From contig JAPYXD010000382.1 of the NCBI GenBank assembly GCA_030998225.1, positions 3,388,575-3,452,574 on the forward strand: DNA of 64,000 bases, read 5' to 3'. Position 1 is the stretch's first letter; every line of letters starts with the position of its first letter. Below are positions 1-14,703 of this stretch, one piece after another. Source of the stretch: Diplolepis rosae. Lineage: Eukaryota > Arthropoda > Insecta > Hymenoptera > Diplolepididae. Position numbers and translations under genes: made by a program. Below the pieces are notes generated by a model. The model made no database searches, had not been told where the DNA came from, and saw only the letters and a program-made list of their open reading frames with translations.

Positions 1-903
1 TTCCAGTAGATTATTATTTTAATGATCTGGTGTATGATCCTGAACAACGGGGTCATTAAAAGTGCATTCTAAGTTGTTGACATGACTATTAATCAATAAA
101 TATAAAAACGATTCATGTAAAGTATTTTTTATACAATCTGGTTTGTGATTCTGGAAAACTGAATATTTCCATTTGCGAAAGAATTTGTTTTTGAAAGAGT
201 TAGTGTTCAATAAGAAAAAAGTTCCAGTAGATTATTATTTTTGTGACCTGGTGTATGATCCTGAATGACAGGGTCATTAAAAATGCATTTTAAGGTGTTT
301 TTATAACTATTAATGTATAAATATGAAAACAATTCCTGTAAAGTATTGTTTTAGCAATCTAGTTTGTGATTCTGGGCAACTGAATATTTCCATTTGCGAA
401 GAAATTTGTTTTTGAAAGAGTTAGTGATCGAATAAGAAAAAAGTTCAAGTAGATTATTATCTTAGCGACCTGATGTATGATCCTGAACAACGGGGTCATT
501 AAAAATGCATTTTAAGTTGTTTATATGACCATTAATCAATAAATATAAAAACGATTCCTGTAAAGTATTTTTTTAGCAATCTGGTTTGTGATTCTGGGCA
601 ACTGAATATTTCCATTTGCGAAAGAATTTCTTTTTGAAAGTGTTAGTGTTCGAATATAAAAAAGTTCCAATAGATTATTATTTTAGTGATCTGGTGTATG
701 ATCCTGAACAACGGGGTCATTAAAAGTGCATTCTAAGTTGTTGATATGACTATTAAACAATAAATATAAAAACGAATCCCGTAAACTATTTTTTATACAA
801 TCTGGTTTGTGATTCTGGGAAACTGAATATTTCAATTTGCGAAAGAATTTTTTTTGAAAGAGTAATTGTTCGAATAAGAAAAAAGTTCCAGTAGATTATT
901 ATT

Positions 904-3900
904 TTAATGATCTGGTGTATGTTCCTGAACAACGGGGTCATGAAAAGTGCTTTCTAAGTTGTTGACATGACTGTTAGTCAATAAATATAAAAAAGATTCA
1001 TGTAAAGTATTTTTTATACAATCTGGTTTGTGATTCTGGAAAACTGAATATTTCCATTTGCGAAAGAATTTGTTTTTGAAAGAGTTAGTGTTCAATAAGA
1101 AAAAAGTTCCAGTAGATTATTATTTTAGTGATCTGGTGTATGATCCTGAACAACGGGGTCATTAAAAGTGCATTCTAAGTTGTTGATATGACTATTAATC
1201 AATAAATATAAAAACGAATCCTGTAAACTATTTTTTATACAATCTGGTTTGTGATTCTGGGAAACTGAATATTTCAATTTGCGAAAGAATTTTTGTTTGA
1301 AAGAGTAATTGTTCGAATAAGAAAAAAGTTCCAGTAGATTATTATTTTAATGATCTGGTGTATGATCCTGAACAACGGGGTCATTAAAAGTGCATTCTAA
1401 GTTGTTGACATGACTATTAATCAATAAATATAAAAACGATTCATGTAAAGTATTTTTTATACAATCTGGTTTGTGATTCTGGAAAACTGAATATTTCCAT
1501 TTGCGAAAGAATTTGTTTTTGAAAGAGTTAGTGTTCAATAAGAAAAAAGTTCCAGTAGATTATTATTTTAGTGATCTGGCGTATGATCCTGAACAACGGG
1601 GTCTTTAAAAATGCATTGTAAGTTTTTTTATAACTATTAATGTATAAATATGAAAACAATTCCTGTAAAGTATTGTTTTAGCAATCTGGTTTGTGATTCT
1701 GGGCAACGGAATATTTCCATTTGCGAAAAAATTTGTTTTTGAAAGAGTTAGTGTTCGAATAAGAAAAAAGTTCCAGCATATGATTATTTTAGTGACCTGG
1801 TGTATGATCCTGAATGACAGGGTCATTAAAAATGCATTTTAAGTTTTCTATATGACTATCAATAAATAAATATAAAAACTATTCCCGTAAAGTATTTTTT
1901 TAGCAATCTGGTTTGTGATTCTGGGCAACTGAATATTTCCATTTGCGAAAGAATTTGTTTTTGAAAGAGTTAGTGTTCGCATAAGAAAAAAGTTTAAGCA
2001 GATTATTATCTTATCGACCTGATGTATGATCCTGAACAACGGGGTCATTAAAAGTGCATTCTAAGTTGTTGATATGACTATTAATCAATAAATATAAAAA
2101 GGATTCCTGTAAAGTATTGTTTTAGCAATCTGGTTTGTGATTCTGGGCAACGGAATATTTCCATTTGCGATAAAATTTGTTTTTGAAAGAGTTAGTGTTC
2201 GAATAAGAAAAAAGTTCCAGCATATGATTATTTTAGTGACCTGGTGTATGATCCTGAACAACGGGGTCATTAAAAGTGCATTCTAAGTTGTTGATATGAC
2301 TATTAATCAATAACTATAAAAACGATTCCTGTAAAGTATTGTTTTAGCAATCTGGTTTGTGATTCTGGGCAACTGAATATTTCCATTTGCGAAAGAATTT
2401 GTTTTTGAAAGAGTTAGTGTTCGCATAAGAAAAAAGTTTAAGCAGATTATTATCTTATCGACCTGATGTATGATCCTGAACAACGGGGTCATTAAAAGTG
2501 CATTCTAAGTTGTTGACATGACTATTAATCAATAAAAATAAAAACGATTCATGTAAAGTATTTTTTATACAATCTGGTTTGTGATTCTGGACAACTGAAT
2601 ATTTCTATTTGCGAAAGATGTTTTTGAAAGAGTTAGTGTTCAATAAGAAAAAAGTTCCAGTAGATTATTATTTTAGTGACCTGGTGTATGATCCTGAACA
2701 ACGGGGTCATTAAAAATATATTGTAAGCTGTTTATATGACTATTAATCAATAAATATAAAAAACATTTCTGTAAAGTATTGTTTTAGCAATCTGGTTTGT
2801 GATTCTGGGCAACTGAATATTTCCATTTGCGAAAGAATTTGTTTTTGAAAAAGTTAGTGTTCGAATATACAAAAAGTTCCAGTAGATTATTATCTTAGCG
2901 ACCGGATGTATGATCCTGAACATCGAGGTCATTAAAAATGCATTCTAAGTTGTTTATATGACTATTAATCAATAAATATAAAAAGGATTCCTGTAAAGTA
3001 TTTTTTATACAATCTGGTTTGTGATTCTGGACAACTGAATATTTCCATTTGCGAAAGAATTTGTTTTTGAAAGAGTTAGTGTTCAATAAGAAAAAAGTTC
3101 CAGTAGATTATTATTTTAGTGATCTGGTGTATGATCCTGAACAACGGGGTCATTAAAAGTGCATTCTAAGTTGTTGATATGACTATTAATAAATAAATAT
3201 AAAAACGATTCCTGTAAAGTATTTTTTATACAATCAGGTTTGTGATTCTGGACAACTGAATATTTCCATTTGCGAAAGAATTTGTTTTTGAAAGAGTTAG
3301 TGTTCAATAAGAAAAAAGTTCCAGTAGATTATTATTTTAGTGACCTGGTGTATGATCCTGAACAACGGGGTCTTTAAAAATGCATTCTAAGTTGTTTATA
3401 TGACTATTAATCAATAAATATAAAAAGGATTCCTGTAAAGTATTTTTTATACAATCTTGTTTGTGATTCTGGACAACTCAATATTTCCATTTGCGAAAGA
3501 ATTTGTTTTTGAAAGAGTTAGTGTTCAATAAGAAAAAAGTTCCAGTAGATTATTATTTTAGTGATCTGGTGTATGATCCTGAACAACGGGGTCATTAAAA
3601 GTGCATTCTAAGTTGTTGATATGACTATTAATCAATAAATATAAAAACGATTCCTGTAAAGTATTTTTTATACAATCTGGTTTGTGATTCTGGACACCGG
3701 AATATTTCCATTTGCGAAAGAATTTGTTTTTGAAAGAGTTAGTGTTCAATAAGAAAAAAGTTTCAGTAGATTATTATTTTAGTGATCTGGTGTATGATCC
3801 TGAACAACGGGGTCTTTAAAAATGCATTTTAAGTTTTTTATATGACTATTAACCAATAAATATGAAAACAATTCCTGTAAAGTATTGCTTTAGCAATCTG

Positions 3901-6900
3901 GTTTGTGATTCTGGGCAATGGAATATTTCCATTTGCGAAAGAATTTCTTTTGGAAAGAGTTAGTGTTCGAATATAAAAAAGTTCCAGTAGATTATTATGT
4001 TAGTGATCTGGTGAATGATCCTGAACAAAGGTGTCATTAAAAATAAATTCTAAGTTGTTTATATGACTATTGATTTATAAATATAAAAAACATTTCTGTA
4101 AAGTATTGTTTTTAGCAATCTGGTTTGTGATTCTGGGCAACTGAATATTTCCATTTGCGAAAGAATTTGTTATTGAAAGAGTTAGTGATCGAATAAGAAA
4201 AAAGTTCCAGCAGATTATTATCTTAGCGACCTGATGTATGATCCTGAACAACGGGGTCATTAAAAATGCATTGTAAGCTGTTTATATGACTATTAATCAA
4301 TAAATATAAAAAACATTTCTGTAAAGTATTGTTTTAGCAATCTGGTTTGTGATTCTGGGCAACTGAATATTTCCATTTGCGAAAGAATTTCTTTTTGAAA
4401 GTGTTAGTGTTCGAATATAACAAAGTTCCAATAGATTATTATTTTAGTGATCTGGTGTATGATTCTGAACAACGGGGTCATTAAAAATGCATTCTAAGTT
4501 GTTGATATGACTATTAATCAATAAATATAAAAACGAATCCCGTAAACTATTTTTTATACAATCTGGTTTGTGATTCTGGGAAACTGAATATTTCCATTTG
4601 CGAAAGAATTTTTGTTTGAAAGAGTAATTGTTCGAATAAGAAAAAAGTTGCAGTAGATTATTATTTTAGTGATCTGGTGTATGATCCTGAACAACGGGGT
4701 CATTAAAAGTGCATTCGAAGTTGTTGAAATGACTATTAATCAATAAATATAAAAACGATTCCTGTAAAGTATTTTTTATACAATCTGGTTTGTGATTCTG
4801 GACACCTGAATATTTCCATTTGCGAAAGAATTTGTTTTTGAAAGAGTTAGTGTTCAATAAGAAAAAAGTTCCAGTAGATTATTATTTTAGTGATCTGGTG
4901 TATGATCCTGAACAACGGGGTCATTAAAAGTGCATTCTAAGTTGTTGATATGACTATTAATCAATAAATATAAAAACGAATCCTGTAAACTATTTTTTAT
5001 ACAATCTGGTTTGTGATTCTGGGAAACTGAATATTTCAATTTGCGAAAGAATTTTTGTTTGAAAGAGTAATTGTCCGAATAAGAAAAAAGTTCCAGTAGA
5101 TTATTATTTTAATGATCTGGTGTATGATCCTGAACAACGGGGTCATTAAAAGTGCATTCTAAGTTGTTGACATGACTATTAATCAATAAATATAAAAACG
5201 ATTCATGTAAAGTATTTTTTATACAATCTGGTTTGTGATTCTGGAAAACTGAATATTTCCATTTGCGAAAGAATTTGTTTTTGAAAGAGTTAGTGTTCAA
5301 TAAGAAAAAAGTTCCAGTAGATTATTATTTTAGTGACCTGGTGTATGATCCTGAACAACGGGGTCTTTAAAAATGCATTGTAAGGTGTTTTTATAACTAT
5401 TAATGTATAAATATGAAAACAATTCCTGTAATGTATTGTTTTAGCAATCTGGTTTGTGATTCTGGGCAACGGAATATTTCCATTTGCGAAAAAATTTGTT
5501 TTTGAAAGAGTTAGTGTTCGAATAAGAAAAAAGTTCCAGCATATGATTATTTTAGTGACCTGGTGTATGATCCTGAATGACAGGGTCATTAAAAATGCAT
5601 TTTAAGTTTTCTATATGACTATCAATAAATAAATATAAAAACTATTCCCGTAAAGTATTTTTTTAGCAATCTGGTTTGTGATTCTGGGCAACTGAATATT
5701 TCCATTTGCGAAAGAATTTGTTTTTGAAAGAGTTAGTGTTCGCATAAGAAAAAAGTTTAAGCAGATTATTATCTTATCGACCTGATGTATGATCCTGAAC
5801 AACGGGGTCATTAAAAGTGCATTCTAAGTTGTTGATATGACTATTAATCAATAAATATAAAAACGATTCCTGTAAAGTATTTTTTATACAATCTGGTTTG
5901 TGATTCTGGGCAACTGAATATTTCCATTTGCGAAAAAATTTTTTTTTGAAAGAGTAATTGTTCGAATAAGAAAAAAGTTCCAGTAGATTATTACTTTAAT
6001 TATCTGGTGTATGATCCTGAACAACGGGGTCATTAAAAGTGCATTCTAAGTTGTTGATATGACTATTAATAAATAAATATAAAAACGATTCCTGTAAAGT
6101 ATTTTTTATACAATCTGGTTTGTGATTCTGGAAAACTGAATATTTCCATTTGCGAAAGAATTTGTTTTTGAAAGAGTTAGTGTTCAATAAGAAAAAAGTT
6201 CCAGTAGATTATTATTTTAGTGACCTGGTGTATGATCCTGAACAACGGGGTCATTAAAAATATATTGTAAGCTGTTTATATGACTATTAATCAATAAATA
6301 TAAAAAACATTTCTGTAAAGTATTGTTTTAGCAATCTGGTTTGTGATTCTGGGCAACTGAATATTTCCATTTGCGAAAGAATTTGTTTTTGAAAGAGTTA
6401 GTGTTCAATAAGAAAAAAGTTCCAGTAGATTATTATTTTAATGATCTGGTGTATGATCCTGAACAACGGGGTCATTAAAAGTGCATTCTAAGTTGTTGAC
6501 ATGACTATTAATCAATAAATATAAAAACGATTCATGTAAAGTATTTTTTATACAATCTGGTTTGTGATTCTGGAAAAGTGAATATTTCCATTTGCGAAAG
6601 AATTTGTTTTTGAAAGAGTTAGTGTTCGAATAAGAAAAAAGTTCCAGCAGATTATTATCTTAGCGACCTGATGTATGATCCTGAACAACGGGGTCATTAA
6701 AAATAAATTCTATCTTGTTTATATGACTATTGATTTAAAAATATAAAAAACATTTCTGTAAAGTATTGTTTTAGCAATCTGGTTTGTGATTCTGGGCAAC
6801 TGAATATTTCCGTTTGCGAAAGAATTTCTTTTGGAAAGAGTTAGTGTTCGAATATAAAAAAGTTCCAGTAGATTATTATTTTAGTGATCTGGTGAATGAT

Positions 6901-8468
6901 CCTGAACAACGGGGTCTTTAAAAATGCATTTTAAGTTTTTTATATGACTATTAACCAATAAATATAAAAACAATTCCTGTAAAGTATTGTTTAAGCAATC
7001 TGGTTTGTGATTCTGGGCAACTGAATATTTCCATTTGCGAAAGAATTTGTTTTTGAAATAGTTAGTGTTCAATAAGAAAAAAGTTCCAGTAGATTATTAT
7101 TTTAGTGATCTGGTGTATGATCCTGAACAACGGGGTCATTAAAAGTGCATTCTAAGTTGTTGAAATGACTATTAATCAATAAATATAAAAACGAATCCTG
7201 TAAACTATTTTTTATACAATCTGGTTTGTGATTCTGGAAAACTGAGTATTTCCATTTGCGAAAGAATTTTTTTTTGAAAGAGTTAGTGTTCAATAAGAAA
7301 AAAGTTCCAGCAGATTATTATCTTAGCGACATGATGTATGATCCTGAACAACGGGGTCATTAAAAATGCATTTTAAGTTTTTTATATGACTATTAACCAA
7401 TAAATATAAAAACAATTCCTGTAAAGTATTGTTTTAGCAATCTGGTTTGTGATTCTGGGCAACTGAATATTTCCATTTGCGAAAGAATTTGTTTTTGAAA
7501 GAGTTAGTGTTCAATAAGAAAAAAGTTCCAGTAGATTATTATTTTAGTGATCTGGTGTATGATCCTGAACAACGGGGTCATTAAAAGTGCATTCTAAGTT
7601 GTTGATATGACTATTAATCAATAAATATAAAAACGAATCCTGTAAACTATTTTTTATACAATCTGGTTTGTGATTCTGGGAAACTGAATATTTCAATTTG
7701 CGAAAGAATTTTTGTTTGAAAGAGTAATTGTTCGAATAAGAAAAAAGTTCCAGTAGATTATTATTTTAGTGATCTGGTGTATGATCCTGAACAACGGGGT
7801 CATTAAAAGTGCATTCTAAGTTGTTGAAATGACTATTAATCAATAAATATAAAAACGATTCATGTAAAGTATTTTTTATACAATCTGGTTTGTGATTCTG
7901 GAAAACTGAATATTTCCATTTGCGAAAGAATTTGTTCTTAAAAGAGTTAGTGTTCAATAAGAAAAAAGTTCCAGTAGATTATTATTTTAGTGACCTGGTG
8001 TATGATCCTGAACAACGGGGTCTTTAAAAATGCATTGTAAGGTGTTTTTATAACTATTAATGTATAAATATGAAAACATTTCCTGTAAAGTATTGTTTTA
8101 GCAATCTGGTTTGCGATTCTGGGCAACGGAATATTTCCATTTGCGAAAAAATTTGTTTTTGAAAGAGTTAGTGTTCGAATAAGAAAAAAGTTCCAGCATA
8201 TGATTATTTTAGTGACCTGGTGTATGATCCTGAATGACAGGGTCATTAAAAATGCATTTTAAGTTTTCTATATGACTATCAATAAATAAATATAAAAACT
8301 ATTCCCGTAAAGTATTTTTTTAGCAATCTGGTTTGTGATTCTGGGCAACTGAATATTTCCATTTGCGAAAGAATTTGTTTTTGAAAGAGTTAGTGTTCGC
8401 ATAAGAAAAAAGTTTAAGCAGATTATTATCTTATCGACCTGATGTATGATCCTGAACAACGGGGTCAT
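904..8468. repeat. Multi-monomer duplications within family L (3763-bp and 2657-bp shifts)
   Basis: A run of distinctive monomers around 1347-2048 recurs 3762-3763 bp later (5109-5811, 17 monomers) and again 2657 bp after that (7766-8468, 12 monomers). The copies share private markers such as TTTTCTATATGACTATCAAT and a monomer carrying GGGTCTTTAAAAATGCATTG. Monomers between the copies are less alike. This is irregular higher-order structure, as left by unequal exchange, not one clean higher-order repeat. Confidence 0.75.
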
Positions 8469-11400
8469 TAAAAGTGCATTCTAAGTTGTTGATATGACTA
8501 TTAATCAATAAATATAAAAACGATTCCTGTAAAGTATTTTTTATACAATCTGGTTTGTGATTCTGGGCAACTGAATATTTCCATTTGCGAAAGAATTTTT
8601 TTCAGAACGAGTTAATGTTCGAATAACAAAAAAGTTCCAGCAGATTATTATCTTAGCGACCTGATGTATGATCCTGAACAACGGGGTCATTAAAAATAAA
8701 TTCTAACTTGTTTATATGACTATTGATTAAAAAATATAAAAAACATTTCTGTAAAGTATTGTTTCAGCAATCTGGTTTGTGATTCTGGGCAACTGAATAT
8801 TTCCATTTGCGAAAGAATTTCTTTTTGAAAGAGTTAGTGTTCGAATAAGAAAAAGTTCCAGCAGATTATTATCTTAGCGTCCTGATGTATGATCATGAAC
8901 AACGGGGGCATTAAAAGTGCATTCTAAGTTTTTTATATGACTATTAACCAATAAATATAAAAACATTTCTGTAAAGTATTGTTTTAGCAATCTTAATTGT
9001 GATTCTGGGCAACTGAATATTTCCGTTTGCGAAAGAATTTCTTTTGGAAAGAGTTAGTGTTCGAATATAAAAAAGTTACAGTAGATTATTATTTTAGTGA
9101 TCTGGTGTATGATCCTGAACAACGGGGTCATTAAAAGTGCATTCTAAGTTGTTGATATGACTATTGATTTATAAATATAAAAAACATTTCTGTAAAGTAT
9201 TGTTTTAGCAATCTGGTTTGTGATTCTGGGCAATGGAATATTTCCATTTGCGAAAAAATTTGTTTTTGAAAGAGTTAGTGTTCGAATAAGAAAAAAGTTC
9301 CAGCAGATTATTATCTTAGCGACCTGATGTATGATCCTGAACAACGGGGTCATTAAAAATAAATTCTAACTTGTTTATATGACTATTGATTCAAAAATAT
9401 AAAAAACATTTCTGTAAAGTATTGTTTTAGCAATCTGGTTTGTGATTCTGGGCAACTGAATATTTCCATTTGCGAAAGAATTTCTTTTGGAAAGAGTTAG
9501 TGTTCGAATATAAAAAAGTTCCAGTAGATTATTATGTTAGTGATCTGGTGAATGATCCTGAACAACGGGGTCTTTAAAAATGCATTTTAAGTTTTTTATA
9601 TGACTATTAATCAATAAATATAAAAACAATTCCTGTAAAGTATTGTTTAATCAATCTGGTTTGTGATTCTGGGCAATGGAATATTTCCATTTGCGAAAGA
9701 ATTTCTTTTGGAAAGAGTTAGTGTTCGAATATAAAAAAGTTCCAGTAGATTATTATGTTAGTGATCTGGTGAATGATCCTGAACAACGGGGTCTTTAAAA
9801 ATGCATTTTAAGTTTTTTATATGACTATTAATCAATAAATATAAAAACAATTCCTGTAAAGTATTGTTTAAGCAATCTGGTTTGTGATTCTGTGCAACGG
9901 AATATTTGCATTTGCGAAAGAATTTCTTGTGGAAAGAGTTAGTGTTCGAATATAAAAAAGTTCCAGTAGATTATTATTTTAATGATCTGGTGTATGATCC
10001 TGAACAACGGGGTCATTAAAAATAAATTCTAAGTTGTTTATATGACTATTGATTTATAAATATAAAAAACATTTCTGTAAAGTATTGTTTTTAGCAATCT
10101 GGTTTGTGATTCTGGGCAACTGAATATTTCCATTTGCGAAAGAATTTGTTATTGAAAGAGTTAGTGATCGAATGAGAAAAAAGTTCCAGCAGATTATTAT
10201 CTTAGCGACCTGATGTATGATCCGGAACAACGGGGTCATTAAAAATGCATTTTAAGTTGTTTATATGACTATTAATCAATAAATATAAAAAACATTTCTG
10301 TAAAGTATTGTTTTAGCAATCTGGTTTGTGATTCTGGGCAACTGAATATTTCCATTTGCGAATGAATTTCTTTTTGAAAGTGTTAGTGTTCGAATATAAC
10401 AAAGTTCCAATAGATTATTATTTTAGTGATCTGGTGTATGATTCTGAACAACGGGGTCATTAAAAATAAATTCTAAGTTGTTTATATGACTATTGATTTA
10501 TAAATATAAAAAACATTTCTGTAAAGTATTGTTTTTAGCAATCTGGTTTGTGATTCTGGGCAACTGAATATTTCCATTTGCGAAAGAATTTGTTATTGAA
10601 AGAGTTAGTGATCGAATGAGAAAAAAGTTCCAGCAGATTATTATCTTAGCGACCTGATGTATGATCCGGAACAACGGGGACATTAAAAATGCATTTTAAG
10701 TTGTTTATATGACTATTAATCAATAAATATAAAAACAATTCCTGTAAAGTATTGTTTAAGCAATCTGGTTTGTGATTCTGTGCAACGGAATATTTGCATT
10801 TGCGAAAGAATTTGTTTTTGAAAGAGTTAGTGTTCGAATAAGAAAAAAGTTCCAGCAGATTATTATCTTAGCGACCTGATGTATGATCCTGAATGTCAGG
10901 GTCATTAAAAATGCATTTTAAGTTTTCTATATGACTATTAATCAATAAATATGAAAACAGTTTCTGTAAAGTATTGTTTTAGCAATCTGGTTTGTGATTC
11001 TGGGCAACGGAATATTTGCATTTGCGAAGGAATTTGTTTTTGAAAGAGTTAGTGTTCGAATAAGAAAAAAGTTCCAGTAGATTATTATCTTAGCGACCTG
11101 ATGTATGATCCTGAATGTCAGGGTCATTAAAAATGCATTTTAAGTTTTCTATATGACTATCAATAAATAAATATAAAAACAATTCGGTAAAGTATTTTTT
11201 TAGCAATCTGGTTTGTGATTCTGGGCAACTGAATATTTCCATTTGCGAAAGAATTTGTTTTTGAAAGAGTTAGTGACCGAATAAGAAAAAAGTTCAAGCA
11301 GAATATTATCTTAGTGACCTGGTGTATGATCCTGAACAATGGGGTCATTAAAAATAAATTCTAAGTTGTTTATATGACTATTGATTTATAAATATAAAAA

Positions 11401-11940
11401 ACATTTCTGTAAAGTATTGTTTTAGCAATCTGGTTTGTGATTCTGGGCAACTGAATATTTGCATTTGCGAAAGAATTTGTTTTTGAAAGAGTAATTGTTC
11501 GAATAAGTAAAAAGTTTCAGTAGATTATTATTTTAGTGATCTGGTGTATGATCCTGAACAACGGGGTCTTTAAAAATGCATTTTAAGTTTTTTATATGAC
11601 CATTAATCAATAAATATAAAAACGATTCCTGTAAAGTATTTTTTTAGCAATCTGGTTTGTGATTCTGGGAAACGGAATATTTCCATTTAAGAAAAAATTT
11701 GTTTTTGAAAGAGTTAGTGTTCGAATATACAAAAAGTTCCAGTAGATTATTATCTTAGCGACCTGATGTATGATCCTGAACAACGGGGTCATTAAAAATG
11801 CATTCTAAGTTTTCAATATGACTATCAATAAATAAATATAAAAACTATTCCCGTAAAGTATTTTTTTAGCAATCTTGTTCGTGATTCTGGGCAACTGAAT
11901 ATTTCCATTTGCGAAAGAATTTGTTATTGAAAGAGTTAGT

Positions 11941-14696
11941 GACCGAATAAGAAAAAAGTTCAAGCAGAATATTATCATTTTAGTGACCTGGTGTATGATC
12001 CTGAACAATGGGGTCATTAAAAATAAATCCTAAGTTGTTTATATGACTATTGATTTATAAATATAAAAAACGTTTCTGTAAAGTATTGTTTTAGCAATCT
12101 GGTTTGTGATTCTGGGCAACGGAATTTTTGCATTTGCGAAAGAATTTGTGTTTGGAAGAGTTAGTGTTCGAATATAAAAAAAGGTCCAGTAGATTATTAT
12201 TTTAGTGATCTGGTGTATGATCCTGAACAACGGGGTCATTAAAAATGCATTCTAAGTTGTTTATATGACTATTAATCAATAAATATAAAAACGATTCCTG
12301 TAAAGTATTTCTTATACAATCTGGTTTGTGATTCTGGAAAACTGAATATTTCCATTTGCGAAAGAACTTGTTTTTGAAAGAGTTAGTGTTCAATAAGAAA
12401 AAAGTTCCAGTAGATTATTATTTTAGTGACCTGGTGTATGATCCTGAACAACGGGGTCATTAAAAATGCATTGTAAGGTGTTTATATGAGTATTAATCAA
12501 TAAATATAAAAACGATTCCTGTGAAGTATTTTTTATACAATCTGGTTAGTGATTCGGGGCAACTGAATATTTCCATTTGCGAAAGAATTTGTTTTTGAAA
12601 GAGTTAGTGTTCGAATATACAAAAAGTTCCAGTAGATTATTATCTTAGCGACCTGATGTATGATCCTGAACAACGGGGTCATTAAAAATGCATTCTAAGT
12701 TGTTTATATGACTATTAATCAATAAATATAAAAACGATTCCTGTAAAGTATTTTTTATACAATCTGGTTTGTGATTCTGGGCAAAAGGAACATTTGCATT
12801 TGCGAAAGAATTTGTTTTTGAAAGAGCTAGTGTTCGAGTAAGAAAAAAGATTCAGCAGGTTATTATTTTAGCGACCTGGTGTTTGACCCTGAATAAAGGG
12901 GTCATTAAAAATGCTTTTTAAGTTGTTTATATGACTATTGATTTATAAATATAAAAAAAATTACTGTAAAGTATTGTTTTAGCAATCTGGTTTGTCATTC
13001 TGGGCAACGGAATCGTTGCGTTTGCGAAAGAAAATGTTTTTGAAAGAGATAGTGTTCGAATGAGAAAAATGTTCCAGCATATAATTATTTTAGCGACCTG
13101 GTGTATGATCCTGGACAAAGGGGTCATTAAAATAATTTTAAGTTGTTTATATGAATATTGATTTGTAAATATTAAAAAAATTCCTGTAAAGTATTGTTTT
13201 AGCAATCTGGTTTGTGATTCTGGGCAACGGAATATTTGCATTTGCGAAAGAATTTGTTTTTGAAAGAGTTAGTGTTCGAATAAGAAAAAAGATTCAGCAG
13301 GTTATTATTTTTGCGACCTTTTGTATGATCCTGAAAAACGGGGTCATTAAAAATGCATTTTAAGGTGTTTTTATAACTATTAAGGTATAAATATAAAACA
13401 ATTCCTGTAAAGTATTGTTTTAGCAATCTGGTTTGTGATTCTGGAAAACTGAATATTTTCATTTGCAATAAATTTGTTTTTGAAAGAGTTAGTGACCGAA
13501 TAAGAAAAAAGTTCAAGCAGAATATTATCATTTTAGTGACCTGGTGTATGATCCTGAACAATGGGGTCATTAAAAATAAATCCTAAGTTGTTTATATGAC
13601 TATTGATTTATAAATATAAAAAACGTTTCTGTAAAGTATTGTTTTAGCAATCTGGTTTGTGATTCTGGGCAACGGAATTTTTGCATTTGCGAAAGAATTT
13701 GTGTTTGGAAGAGTTAGTGTTCGAATATAAAAAAAGGTCCAGTAGATTATTATTTTAGTGATCTGGTGTATGATCCTGAACAACGGGTTCATTAAAAATG
13801 CATTCTAAGTTGTTTATATGACTATTAATCAATAAATATAAAAAGGATTCCTGTAAAGTATTTCTTATACAATCTGGTTTGTGATTCTGGAAAACTGAAT
13901 ATTTCCATTTGCGAAAGAACTTGTTTTTGAAAGAGTTAGTGTTCAATAAGAAAAAAGTTCCAGTAGATTATTATTTTAGTGACCTGTTGTATGATCCTGA
14001 ACAACGGGGTCATTAAAAATGCATTGTAAGGTGTTTATATGAGTATTAATCAATAAATATAAAAACGATTCCTGTGAAGTATTTTTTATACAATCTGGTT
14101 AGTGATTCGGGGCAACTGAATATTTCCATTTGCGAAAGAATTTGTTTTTGAAAGAGTTAGTGTTCGAATATACAAAAAGTTCCAGTAGATTATTATCTTA
14201 GCGACCTGATGTATGATCCTGAACAACGGGGTCATTAAAAATGCATTCTAAGTTGTTTATATGACTATTAATCAATAAATATAAAAACGATTCCTGTGAA
14301 GTATTTTTTATACAATCTGGTTTGTGATTCTGGGCAAAAGGAACATTTGCATTTGCGAAAGAATTTGTTTTTGAAAGAGCTAGTGTTCGAGTAAGAAAAA
14401 AGATTCAGCAGGTTATTATTTTAGCGACCTGGTGTTTGACCCTGAATAAAGGGGTCATTAAAAATGCTTTTTAAGTTGTTTATATGACTATTGATTTATA
14501 AATATAAAAAAAATTACTGTAAAGTATTGTTTTAGCAATCTGGTTTGTCATTCTGGGCAACGGAATCTTTGGATTTGCGAAAGAAAATTTTTTTGAAAGA
14601 GATAGTGTTCGAATGAGAAAAATGTTCCAGCATATAATTATTTTAGCGACCTGGTGTATGATCCTGGACAAAGGGGTCATTAAAATAATTTTAAGT
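11941..14696. repeat. Tandem 7-monomer duplication, 1553-bp period
   Basis: Positions 11941 to about 13143 are nearly identical to 13494 to about 14696, offset exactly 1553 bp (seven monomers). Shared private markers include GCAGAATATTATCATTTTAG (11965 and 13518 areas), GTGTTTGGAAGAGTTAG, GGGGCAACTGAATATTTCC with a TTAGTGATTCGG variant, and TGTTTGACCCTGAATAAAGG. Only a handful of substitutions separate the copies, so the duplication is younger than the average divergence between monomers. Confidence 0.85.
12884..12904. repeat. B-half inverted repeat, TGACCC/GGGTCA version
   Basis: TGACCC at 12884-12889 pairs perfectly with GGGTCA at 12899-12904 across a 9-base spacer. In most family L monomers the left arm is TGATCC. 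Here the T-to-C change restores full complementarity to the common GGGTCA right arm. The same version recurs at 14437, 20787 and 23127. Confidence 0.7.
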
Positions 14697-14703
14697 TGTT
14701 TTT

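Noticed and set aside
1740..1775. CENP-B box-like TTCGAATAAGAAAAA
   Set aside because: It fits TTCGNNNNA, but the essential CGGG part is AAAA. Chance agreement in an AT-rich sequence is likely.
2450..2480. Hammerhead ribozyme core (CTGATG in B halves, CGAAA in A halves)
   Set aside because: The core would need CTGANGA, but the satellite reads CTGATGT. The GAAA partner lies over 100 bp away with no suitable stem.
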